Assembly (NCBI GenBank): GCA_002633275.1
Contig: NWBO01000141.1
Location: 21,635-85,634, forward strand
DNA: 64,000 nt
Reading direction: 5' to 3'
From: Bacteroidales bacterium Phil12
GTDB lineage: Bacteria > Bacteroidota > Bacteroidia > Bacteroidales > P3
Positions 51,770 to 59,626 of the stretch are shown here, one piece after another. The position numbers and the translations under genes are program-made. The notes below the pieces were generated by a model. That model searched no databases. It was not told the DNA's origin and worked only from the letters and a program-made list of their open reading frames with translations. The stretch's first letter is position 1, and each line of letters opens with the position of its first letter.

Positions 51770-52408
51770 ATGAAGATAGGAATTTTAACGGCAATGGAAT
51801 CGGAGTACAAACAATTCGTTTCATTGCAGAATGAGGGTCTGAAAGACAGAAATATAGTTGTAAGAAAATGTGGCATAGGAAAAGTTAATGCGGCTGTAAC
51901 CACTTTTGATTTTATAAAGCAGGAAAATCCCGATATAATATTTTCGACAGGTGTTGCCGGCGGTTGCGGAGAAGATATTGAGGTTATGGATATCGTTTTT
52001 GCCGAAAGGGTAAGTTATCACGACGTATGGTGTGGAAAACCTAATGTAAAAGGACAAATACAAGGCTTGCCCGAAGAGTTTTTTGCTCCCAAAGAAATTG
52101 TTAGCAGCGTAAAGCAATTGAATATACCTAACGTAAAATTCGGTAAAACTGTATCTGGGGATTTGTTTGTGGATACTGTTGAAAAGATGAGAGAGATAAA
52201 ACATAATTTTCCTGATGCAATGGCAGTAGATATGGAATCGGCAGCCATTGCACAAGTATGCCACATAATGCAAATACCTTTTATATCATTGCGAATTATA
52301 AGTGATATACCTTTGAAAGAAAACAATCATCAGCAGTATAAAGATTTTTGGAAAAATATTGCAGAGAACTCTTTTGAAACTGCAAAACAAATAATTTTAT
52401 CTGTTTAA
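51770..52408 (+). CDS. mtnN: 5'-methylthioadenosine/S-adenosylhomocysteine nucleosidase
   Basis: Removes adenine from S-adenosylhomocysteine and methylthioadenosine. Motifs: IGILTAMESEYKQF, the purine-ribose site STGVAGGCGE, and the catalytic and substrate-binding region AVDMESAAIAQVCH with the following ISDIP (catalytic Asp). Length 212 is a little under the usual 230. It is followed after 36 bases by luxS; the two carry out consecutive steps that detoxify and recycle S-adenosylhomocysteine. The adenine released can be used by the adenine deaminase encoded at 8.6 kb. Confidence 0.95.
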   Translation: MKIGILTAMESEYKQFVSLQNEGLKDRNIVVRKCGIGKVNAAVTTFDFIKQENPDIIFSTGVAGGCGEDIEVMDIVFAERVSYHDVWCGKPNVKGQIQGLPEEFFAPKEIVSSVKQLNIPNVKFGKTVSGDLFVDTVEKMREIKHNFPDAMAVDMESAAIAQVCHIMQIPFISLRIISDIPLKENNHQQYKDFWKNIAENSFETAKQIILSV

Positions 52409-52444
52409 TAAAATATTCAAATACATTATAAAAGACTTAAAACA

Positions 52445-52924
52445 ATGGAAAAGATAGCGAGTTTTCAAATAAATCATCTAAGACTTAAACGTGGCATTTA
52501 CGTTTCAAGAAAAGACAATGTGGGAGGAGAAACCATAACTACTTTTGATATTCGTATGAAAGAGCCTAATAACGAACCTGTGTTGCATAATGGTGCAATA
52601 CATACAATAGAACATTTGGCAGCAACTTTTCTTCGCAACAATGAAAAGTGGAAAGACAAAATAATTTATTGGGGACCTATGGGTTGTCTGACGGGCAATT
52701 ATCTTCTTATGAAAGGTGATTTGGATAGCAAAGATATTGTCGATTTAATGACTAAAACCTTTGAATTTGTTGCCGATTTCAGCGGAGATATACCCGGAGC
52801 GAGTGCAAAAGATTGCGGGAACTATCTTCTTCACGACCTAAATATGGCAAAATACGAGGCAAAAAAGTATCTTAATGAGGTTCTTTATAAAATTAAAGAC
52901 GAAAATTTACGTTATCCAAATTGA
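52445..52924 (+). CDS. luxS: S-ribosylhomocysteine lyase (autoinducer-2 synthesis)
   Basis: Splits S-ribosylhomocysteine into homocysteine and DPD, the precursor of autoinducer 2. The iron-binding HxxEH is at residues 53-57 (HTIEHL), the third ligand Cys is in ASAKDCGNY near residue 125, and the [10 protein letters not shown] stretch is intact. Length 159 is normal. With mtnN directly upstream it completes the activated methyl cycle by the LuxS route rather than by SAH hydrolase. A MerR-type regulator gene follows after 21 bases. Confidence 0.97.
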   Translation: MEKIASFQINHLRLKRGIYVSRKDNVGGETITTFDIRMKEPNNEPVLHNGAIHTIEHLAATFLRNNEKWKDKIIYWGPMGCLTGNYLLMKGDLDSKDIVDLMTKTFEFVADFSGDIPGASAKDCGNYLLHDLNMAKYEAKKYLNEVLYKIKDENLRYPN

Positions 52925-52945
52925 TAGCATAAAGCGATAAAGACG

Positions 52946-53266
52946 ATGTTAGAAAACAAAATTTATTATACAATCGGTGAAGTTGCGGACGAGTTTAATG
53001 TTACGTTTGCAACGTTGAGGTATTGGGAAACGCAGTTTTCAAACCTCAAACCCGACAAAAACAAACGTGGCGTCAGATTGTATAGAAAGCAAGATGTGGA
53101 AGTGATAAAAAAGATTTTGTTTTTAACTCGTCAAAAAGGCTACTCGATTGCAGGAGCAAAGAAAGAATTTGCAAAACAACGAATAAATGGCGACGAAGAA
53201 GAGGTTTTGCAGACATTACTCGAAACAAAAGAACTTTTGTTGCAACTCAAAGAACGATTGAAATAA
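52946..53266 (+). CDS. MerR-family regulator
   Basis: A 106-residue protein with a MerR winged helix (residues 6-75: YYTIGEVADEFNVTFATLRYWETQF, then RLYRKQDVEVIKKI) and a short C-terminal helix that can dimerise. It lacks the extra sensor domain and the conserved metal-binding Cys, as in the compact MerR proteins widespread in Bacteroidota. It is in line with mtnN and luxS and close enough to be cotranscribed, but targets are unknown. Confidence 0.88.
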   Translation: MLENKIYYTIGEVADEFNVTFATLRYWETQFSNLKPDKNKRGVRLYRKQDVEVIKKILFLTRQKGYSIAGAKKEFAKQRINGDEEEVLQTLLETKELLLQLKERLK

Positions 53267-53347
53267 TAAACAACGACTATAAACAAAAAATAATTTTACT
53301 TAAATTCTTGATATAAATTAGGGTTGAATTGAAACGACTAAACTAAA

Positions 53348-54334
53348 ATGAATAACAAAAAAACGATAGCATTGGTTTGTGGCGGCTATTCAGGTGAATA
53401 TGTAATATCATTACAGAGCGCTCAACAAGTTGAGGAAAATCTTCAAGACGATTATAATATATATAAAATCATTATTAATAAAGACGAGTGGTTTTATGAA
53501 CACGAAAGCGGCAAAATATTGGTTGATAAAAACGACTTCTCATTAAATCTTAACGGAAAGAAAATTCTTTTTGATGCTGCCTTTATTATCGTTCATGGAA
53601 CGCCGGGAGAGAATGGTTTGTTGCAAGGATATTTTGATATGCTTAATATTCCATACAATACATGTGATGCTTTGACGAGTGCCGTTACGTTTGACAAAGT
53701 TGTTTGCAATGCCGTTGTAAAACAAATGGGGATAGTCAATGTGGCAAACAACACTTTCGTTTATGAAGATGAGAAGCCTTTGAGTGAAGATGAGATATTG
53801 ACAAAGGTTAGTCTGCCGGTATTTGTAAAACCTTCGCAAGGCGGTTCGTCATTGGGTACATTCAAAGTTACGGAAAAAGATGATTTGCTGCAAAAGATAG
53901 ATGAAGCGTTCAAAGTTCATCAAAAAGTAATCATAGAAGAATTTATCAAAGGTCGTGAATTTAGTTGCGGCGTTATGCAAATTGACGGTAAAGTTACGGC
54001 ATTGCCTATCGCTGAGATTTGTCCTAAAACGGAGTTTTTTGATTGGGAAGCGAAATATAAAGGTTTAAGTGAAGAGATTGTTCCTGCTCCTATCGATGAA
54101 AAAACCACTGATTTAATTCAACGCACGGCAGAAAAGATTTATAAGAATCTTAACTGTAAAGGCGTTTGTAGAATAGATTTCATTTTGAAAACAGAAACGA
54201 ATGAATTGTTTTTCTTGGAAGTCAATACAACACCTGGACAAAGTAAAGAAAGTATTGTTCCTAAACAAATACGTTTTATGGGCAAGACCACAAAATGGCT
54301 TTACAAAACACAAGTAGAAAATACTCTTAAATAG
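53348..54334 (+). CDS. ddl: D-alanine--D-alanine ligase
   Basis: Joins two D-Ala with ATP for peptidoglycan precursors; ATP-grasp fold. Features: CGGYSGEYVISLQSA at the N-terminus, FIIVHGTPGENGLLQGYFD, the ATP-binding VFVKPSQGGSSLGT, EEFIKGREFSCGVM and the metal-binding LEVNTTPG. Length 328 is typical. The start GEYVIS in place of the usual EHEVS is common in Bacteroidota. It follows the MerR gene by 81 bases and precedes an ABC exporter. Confidence 0.95.
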   Translation: MNNKKTIALVCGGYSGEYVISLQSAQQVEENLQDDYNIYKIIINKDEWFYEHESGKILVDKNDFSLNLNGKKILFDAAFIIVHGTPGENGLLQGYFDMLNIPYNTCDALTSAVTFDKVVCNAVVKQMGIVNVANNTFVYEDEKPLSEDEILTKVSLPVFVKPSQGGSSLGTFKVTEKDDLLQKIDEAFKVHQKVIIEEFIKGREFSCGVMQIDGKVTALPIAEICPKTEFFDWEAKYKGLSEEIVPAPIDEKTTDLIQRTAEKIYKNLNCKGVCRIDFILKTETNELFFLEVNTTPGQSKESIVPKQIRFMGKTTKWLYKTQVENTLK

Positions 54335-54394
54335 ATTTCACATATCATTTTGCCAATATCTCACAATAGCGAACTAACATAGCACACTCAAAAC

Positions 54395-56212
54395 ATGAAG
54401 AGTATATTTAGATTATTGCGATATATTTTCTCTTATAAGAAGGATGTTGTTTTGAATATCCTCTTTAATGTTTTGTATGTCTTTTTTAATTTGTTTTCCA
54501 TTGCTATGGTTGTTCCTTTTATGAGTGTATTGTTCGGAATAATAGAAGCCCCCGAGGTTTGTCCCGAACTTAGTTTCTCAAAAGACGCTGTTATGGGCTA
54601 TCTTGCCTATTATTTGAACTATTACAAGGAAAGTCAAGGCTTTTTTACTTGCTTAATATACATTTCTTGCGGATTTATTTTCTTTACCGTACTTGGCAAT
54701 CTCTGTCGTTATCTTGGTTTTTATTTTCTTGAACCTATACGAAGCGGAGTTATAAAAGATGTACGAAACGATGTGTATAATAAGATAACGTCTTTGCCAA
54801 TATCTTTCTTTTCTTCTCAAAAACGTGGCGATATTATTTCTCGTATGACTGCCGATGTGAGTACGGTGGAATGGAGCGTCTTTACTTGTCTGCAAATGGC
54901 GGTGAAAGACCCCGTAATGATTATTGTTTATACGGCAACGCTATTGTTGGCATCTTGGAAATTTGTGCTATTTATTCTTTTGATTTTGCCCATACCTATG
55001 TTTTTGATTAAAAAAATCGGCGAATCCCTTAATAGAAATTCTTACAAAGGACAACAAAAAATCGGCTCTTTGCTTTCTTTTGCCGAAGAGGCTTTATCAA
55101 TGATTAAGATAACAAAGTCTTTGAATGCCGAAAAGGTTATGGCTGACAAATTCTTTTCTCATAACACTTCTTACGCAAAGACAATGAACAAAGTGATTGC
55201 TCGACAAGAATTGGCAGCACCATTGACAGAGTTTTTCTCTATAATGATTCTTGCACTTGTTGTTATTTTTGGCGGTTTAATGGTATTGAACTCCAAAATG
55301 CACCCTGCTATTTTAATTGCCTTTACACTATTGTTTTCCCGTTTAATATCTCCCGTAAAAGAATTGATAACTGCCTACTACAACCTTAAAAAAGGCGAGG
55401 CAGCCGCAAGCAGAATCAACGCCATATTAGATGCTGAAATAACTATCCAGGAACACCAAAATCCGATAACAAATTTTTCTTTCAAAGACAATATAACTTT
55501 CAATAATGTTGGCTTTGCTTACAAACAAAACGATAGTTTTTGCTTAAAAGATATTAGTTTCTCTGTTCATAAAGGGCAAAAAGTTGCTATTGTCGGTGCT
55601 TCGGGTGCAGGCAAGAGTACTCTTTTCGATTTGTTTGTACGTTTTGCAGACCCGACAAGCGGTAAGATAACCATGGACGGAGTTGATATAAAGGATTTGT
55701 CTTTGAAAACTCTGCGTTCGTGCTTTGGTGTTGTAACGCAAGAAAGTATTTTGTTTAACGACACAATCAAAAACAATATAGCCTTTGGTCTTGATAGTGT
55801 AAATATGGAAGATATAATAAACGCCGCCCGTATTGCCAATGCAGAGGAGTTTATAAAAGATTTACCGCAAGGTTATGATACTGTAACAGGCGATAGAGCC
55901 ATGCAATTGTCGGGTGGGCAAAGACAAAGGCTTTGTATTGCGAGAGCCATCTTGCGTAATCCTCAAATCCTGCTTATGGACGAAGCCACAAGTGCTATGG
56001 ATACTGAAAACGAACATAAAGTTACCACAGCCATATCCAATGCCATGCAGGGCAGAACAATGATTGTTATCGCTCACAGATTATCGACCGTAATCGACAG
56101 CGATTTGATAATTGTTATGGATAAAGGAACGATTGTAGAAGCTGGTACGCACAAAGAACTTTTGGATAAAAACGGATATTACACAAAACTTATAAAACTT
56201 CAAACTTTATAA
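54395..56212 (+). CDS. ABC exporter, fused permease and ATPase (MsbA-like)
   Basis: A half-transporter that works as a homodimer. Six membrane helices in residues 15-320, then a nucleotide-binding domain: Walker A GASGAGKST, Q-loop VTQESILF, signature LSGGQRQR, Walker B ILLMDEATSAMD and the switch His in IVIAHRLST. It resembles MsbA and other lipid or peptide exporters; an exact substrate cannot be given. It ends six bases before the next gene (an LTA-synthase-like membrane protein), and the pair may work on one envelope lipid or polymer. Confidence 0.9.
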   Translation: MKSIFRLLRYIFSYKKDVVLNILFNVLYVFFNLFSIAMVVPFMSVLFGIIEAPEVCPELSFSKDAVMGYLAYYLNYYKESQGFFTCLIYISCGFIFFTVLGNLCRYLGFYFLEPIRSGVIKDVRNDVYNKITSLPISFFSSQKRGDIISRMTADVSTVEWSVFTCLQMAVKDPVMIIVYTATLLLASWKFVLFILLILPIPMFLIKKIGESLNRNSYKGQQKIGSLLSFAEEALSMIKITKSLNAEKVMADKFFSHNTSYAKTMNKVIARQELAAPLTEFFSIMILALVVIFGGLMVLNSKMHPAILIAFTLLFSRLISPVKELITAYYNLKKGEAAASRINAILDAEITIQEHQNPITNFSFKDNITFNNVGFAYKQNDSFCLKDISFSVHKGQKVAIVGASGAGKSTLFDLFVRFADPTSGKITMDGVDIKDLSLKTLRSCFGVVTQESILFNDTIKNNIAFGLDSVNMEDIINAARIANAEEFIKDLPQGYDTVTGDRAMQLSGGQRQRLCIARAILRNPQILLMDEATSAMDTENEHKVTTAISNAMQGRTMIVIAHRLSTVIDSDLIIVMDKGTIVEAGTHKELLDKNGYYTKLIKLQTL

Positions 56213-56218
56213 TTTGTC

Positions 56219-58069
56219 ATGAGTATAAATAAAAATATAAAGAACATTAACGACAACATCAAGGAGTTTAACACAAATATCTCCAACATCGTTAAAAGCA
56301 AACTCCCTTTGCAACTGCAATACATTCTAAGTGTATATTTCTTGGGATTATTCTTTATGTTGCTTTACCGATTTGCAGGTTACGCCATTCATTGCTTTGT
56401 ATCTTTTTCGGATATCAATCCTATCTTGCTTTTGAGAAGTCTTTTGGTGGGCATTCGTTTTGATTCCATTGTTTTGTGTTGGATTCTCGCCGTATTCCTG
56501 ATAGCAATGGCAGTAGGTGCGATATTTAACATCAACAAGAAATGGTTTTATCGTTCGTTGCATATACTTATCTGTTTTGTGTTTATTATTGTCTATTGTT
56601 TGATAGCAATAGATTTGGCTTACTTTACATATTTCAAAAGCCATATCAATATAATCGTTTTATCTTGGGTTCAATCTCCTGCATACATTAGTTCCATTAT
56701 CGTACGACACCCGGTTGTTTTATTATACTTTGCTATCTTTATGATTTCTCTTGCGTGGTATATTTGGCTGATGTATTGTCTTTACAATGCAACTCTATTC
56801 AAAGTCATTCCGCCGTTTGTTCAAGAAAGAAAACTGTCCAAAACCATTCTTGTGTCCGTACTTTTGTTTGCTTTGTGCGGACTTGGTATGTACGGCAGGA
56901 TAACAGAGAGGAAGCCTTTGGGAGTTTCTTCTGCTGCTTTTTGCGATAGCAATTTCTTTAATCAATTAGCCGTAAGCCCGCTGTTTAATTTGGAGAAAAG
57001 TATCGAAGAAGAAGTTTTCCAAAACATTCCTCCGCTTACGGTCATAGACGGAGGTACAACACGAGAAACAGTTAAACAGCAGATGATTTCTCAAACCGAT
57101 ATACCGTCTTCAACAATCGCTTTGCCAAAATCGACAAGCATTGTAATGGTGCTTATGGAAGACATAACGCTCAGTGATGTAAATAGCAAGCAGATGCCGT
57201 ATCTTTCTTCTTTAACCGACAACGCTTTGTCCTTTACCAATGTTTATCCCGACGGCGAGAATATTTATAATGGAGTGTTCTCCACTCTGTTCGCCTATCC
57301 TAATATTCTTTCGGCTAATTCCATGAACTCCGTTATCACTGCCAAATTCTCCGGACTGCCTAACGTTCTCAAAGAAAAGACATACAAAACCCTGTTCATC
57401 ACAAGACAACAAAAGAACGGCAACGATATGATACGTTTTCTTTATCGCAACGATTTCGACGATGTTATTGCCGAGACGAATATCACCGCCGAAGATGAGG
57501 TTGAAGAAATATCCAAACTTACCGACACATTCCTTTCTTGTATCTTGGTTAGCAACAATTCACAAGACCAACATATCAAAAATACCGACAATCACATCAA
57601 AAAACTTATAAATTCCGCAAAACAAACAGCGTGGTTCAAATCCACCGTTTTTGTTTTCGTAGGTTGCAACGGTAAGGATAAAATTCCGTTTATCGTATAT
57701 ATGCCAAGCGTTATCAAATATTCAACCAACGACAACCTTGCCTGCCAAACCGATATTGCCCCTACAATCCTTGCAATGGCAGACAAATCATACCTGAACG
57801 AAAACACTTTGGGCTTAAACATTTTCGGCGGTCAGCGAACCTACGCCATTTCGTCTTATCCTCATTATGCAGTTGCACAAGACAGCGTTTGGAAATATGT
57901 TTGGAGGGACTCGGGACACGAAAGCCTTTACTATCGCGGCAGCGACAAGGAAAACAAAAACTATATCAAAGCCTACTCGCAGCAAGCCGAGAATATGAAA
58001 ACTTATCTTTTCTCCATGCTTCAATACACTCAATACTCTATTTCGCAAATGAAATTGACAAGAAAATAA
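56219..58069 (+). CDS. LTA-synthase/sulfatase-like membrane protein with degenerate active site
   Basis: A 616-residue protein with five N-terminal membrane spans (about residues 37-230) and an extracytoplasmic alkaline-phosphatase-superfamily domain, as in lipoteichoic acid synthases and phosphoethanolamine transferases. The first metal ligand Glu is kept (VLMEDI, E314), but the nucleophilic Thr expected after the Gly-x at 346-348 is Asn (DGENIY), and the metal-binding Asp-His of the usual ADHG is replaced (FVGCNG, 481-485). The fold is otherwise intact (KIPFIVYMPS, QTDIAPTILAM). So it may be a pseudoenzyme or use other residues. Six bases after the ABC exporter. Confidence 0.78.
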   Translation: MSINKNIKNINDNIKEFNTNISNIVKSKLPLQLQYILSVYFLGLFFMLLYRFAGYAIHCFVSFSDINPILLLRSLLVGIRFDSIVLCWILAVFLIAMAVGAIFNINKKWFYRSLHILICFVFIIVYCLIAIDLAYFTYFKSHINIIVLSWVQSPAYISSIIVRHPVVLLYFAIFMISLAWYIWLMYCLYNATLFKVIPPFVQERKLSKTILVSVLLFALCGLGMYGRITERKPLGVSSAAFCDSNFFNQLAVSPLFNLEKSIEEEVFQNIPPLTVIDGGTTRETVKQQMISQTDIPSSTIALPKSTSIVMVLMEDITLSDVNSKQMPYLSSLTDNALSFTNVYPDGENIYNGVFSTLFAYPNILSANSMNSVITAKFSGLPNVLKEKTYKTLFITRQQKNGNDMIRFLYRNDFDDVIAETNITAEDEVEEISKLTDTFLSCILVSNNSQDQHIKNTDNHIKKLINSAKQTAWFKSTVFVFVGCNGKDKIPFIVYMPSVIKYSTNDNLACQTDIAPTILAMADKSYLNENTLGLNIFGGQRTYAISSYPHYAVAQDSVWKYVWRDSGHESLYYRGSDKENKNYIKAYSQQAENMKTYLFSMLQYTQYSISQMKLTRK

Positions 58070-58193
58070 ATTTTTATTACAAACCACTTTATTGATGTTT
58101 AACATTAATAAAATAATCATTAACACTAACAAAACAGTGTTAATGATTATTTTTTTGGTTTCATTGATTATTTCACTAATATGCGACACTTGT
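58068..58193. repeat. 21-base ladder repeat, site 9 (3' of LTA-synthase-like gene)
   Basis: Six 21-base steps. AATAATCATTAACACT (58112-58127) and AGTGTTAATGATTATT (58136-58151), in neighbouring units, form a perfect 16-bp stem with an eight-base loop. It includes the 17-base word shared with waaA. Confidence 0.88.
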
Positions 58194-58327
58194 TTTTCGG
58201 ATTGCAATTAGGCTGTGTCGTTTCTGTTTTAGGTTATATTTTCCTCTACCGTGAAAAAGACAATGAAAAGATTCCACTTACTATAATGAAAAGCCCAGAT
58301 TTTTATTATAAAAAAAGATATGACTTT

Positions 58328-58359
58328 TTTGAAATTTGGAGAAATCAGTTGTAATTTTG
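58328..58359 (+). promoter_or_regulatory. Promoter pointing into the composite repeat
   Basis: TTTG (58328-58331), 20 bases, TAATTTTG (58352-58359). No ORF of note follows on this strand; the repeat block begins 24 bases after it. The stretch 58215-58327 shows nothing else. Confidence 0.5.
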
Positions 58360-58383
58360 AAAAGTCGGCTTCGGAGATGTAAA

Positions 58384-58735
58384 AAAGACTGACTTTTTAC
58401 CCTAAAAAGACAGTCTTTTTGGGGTAAAAAGTCAGTCTTTTTGAATAGTCCGCATCGATGTTTCCAAAATTACAAGCAGAGTTTCTGAAATTAGCAGCAA
58501 ATTTTCTGAAATCGGCAGCAGAAAAAAATATCTCCGCTGCTAATTTTTGAAACATAGGAATAGAAGGTACAAAAAAGCATACCTTTTTAGGGTAAAAAAG
58601 CATACCTTTTTGAGGTAAAAAAGCATGCTTTTTTGACTACTCCGCATCGATGTTTCCAAAATTACAAGCCAACTTTTTGAAATTAGCAGTTGAAAAAAAT
58701 AAATCCGCTGCCAATTTTTGAAAATTTTAATACAA
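58384..58735. repeat. Composite repeat: two copies of a 190-base block with 21- to 23-base units
   Basis: TCCGCATCGATGTTTCCAAA at 58449 and again at 58641 (192 bases apart) lies in two copies of the same block: near-palindromic units (AAAAAGACAGTCTTTTT, AAAAAGCATACCTTTTT) spaced 22-23 bases, then 21-base units around GAAATTAGCAGC, then CCGCTGC-AATTTTTGAAA. AAAAAAGCATGCTTTTTT (58617-58634) is a perfect 18-base palindrome. The region ends with A7-GAC-T9 at 58734-58752. Confidence 0.85.
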
Positions 58736-58861
58736 AAAAAGACTTTTTTTTTGCAGTTATTTACTCAAAAAGGTCTTTTCATTATTTTTTAATTGCTTCA
58801 TCAAGTTTGAAAAACTCCGATAAAATCAATAAAATATATATACTTTTTGTTTTGCCTATCT

Positions 58862-59500
58862 TTAATTTAGATGAACGCTTATAAGGTTCATAAACTCCGC
58901 TCTTGTTTTCGGATTGGTTTTGAATGCCCCTGTGAAATCCGATGTCGTGGTAAGGGAGTTTTGCTTCTGAACGCCACGCATTGACATACACAAATGGCGA
59001 GCCTCTATCACAACGGCAACACCTAATGGGTTTAACGTCTCTTGTATGCAATCCAAAATTTCTCTTGTCATACGCTCTTGGACTTGCAGCCTTCGTGCAA
59101 AGCAATCCACAACACGAGGAATTTTACTTAAACCAACAATTCTGCCATTTGGAATATACGCCACGTGAGCCTTACCGAAGAAAGGGACAAGATGATGCTC
59201 GCAAAGGGAATATATCTCTATATCCTTGACAATGACCATTTGTTTGTAATCTTCCTTAAACATCGCACTTTTGAGTATTTCGGCAGGGTTCATATCGTAG
59301 CCTTGCGTGAAGAATTGCATAGCCTTTGCCACTCTCTCGGGAGTTTTCAATAAACCTTCTCTTTCGGGATTTTCGCCCAAAAGTGCGAGAATTTCCTTGT
59401 AATGAGCGGCAAGTTTGCTTATTGTTTGAGGGTTGTAGCGTTCCAATTTTTGGTAACCCCTCGTTATATCTTCGTCGTTGTATTCGTTATGGTTTGTCAT
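58862..59500 (-). CDS. folE: GTP cyclohydrolase I
   Basis: First enzyme of tetrahydrofolate (and pterin) synthesis: converts GTP to dihydroneopterin triphosphate. Zinc ligands and active site are present: [22 protein letters not shown] (Cys and His), [21 protein letters not shown], and [11 protein letters not shown] (second Cys). Length 212 is typical of FolE-1. It has a -7 box (TATTTTTG, 59563-59570) about 62 bases upstream. On its other side is the convergent composite repeat. Confidence 0.96.
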   Translation of the reverse strand: MTNHNEYNDEDITRGYQKLERYNPQTISKLAAHYKEILALLGENPEREGLLKTPERVAKAMQFFTQGYDMNPAEILKSAMFKEDYKQMVIVKDIEIYSLCEHHLVPFFGKAHVAYIPNGRIVGLSKIPRVVDCFARRLQVQERMTREILDCIQETLNPLGVAVVIEARHLCMSMRGVQKQNSLTTTSDFTGAFKTNPKTRAEFMNLISVHLN

Positions 59501-59562
59501 AGTTTCTTATTGTTTTGAAATGGTTGGCAATAAAACATTTTTTATTTTTGAAAAATAATTTG

Positions 59563-59570
59563 CAAAAATA
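59563..59570 (-). promoter_or_regulatory. -7 promoter element for folE
   Basis: TATTTTTG on the minus strand, just after the terminator of the upstream T9SS gene. Confidence 0.55.
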
Positions 59571-59572
59571 CG

Positions 59573-59605
59573 AAAAAAGCCGACAGGTTGTATATCCCGT
59601 CGGCT
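59573..59605 (-). terminator. Intrinsic terminator of the large T9SS/Omp28 gene
   Basis: On the minus strand AGCCGAC (59599-59605) pairs with GTCGGCT (59578-59584), followed by a run of six T. It begins 21 bases after the stop codon. Confidence 0.85.
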
Positions 59606-59626
59606 AAATTTCAGATTAATGTGCTG

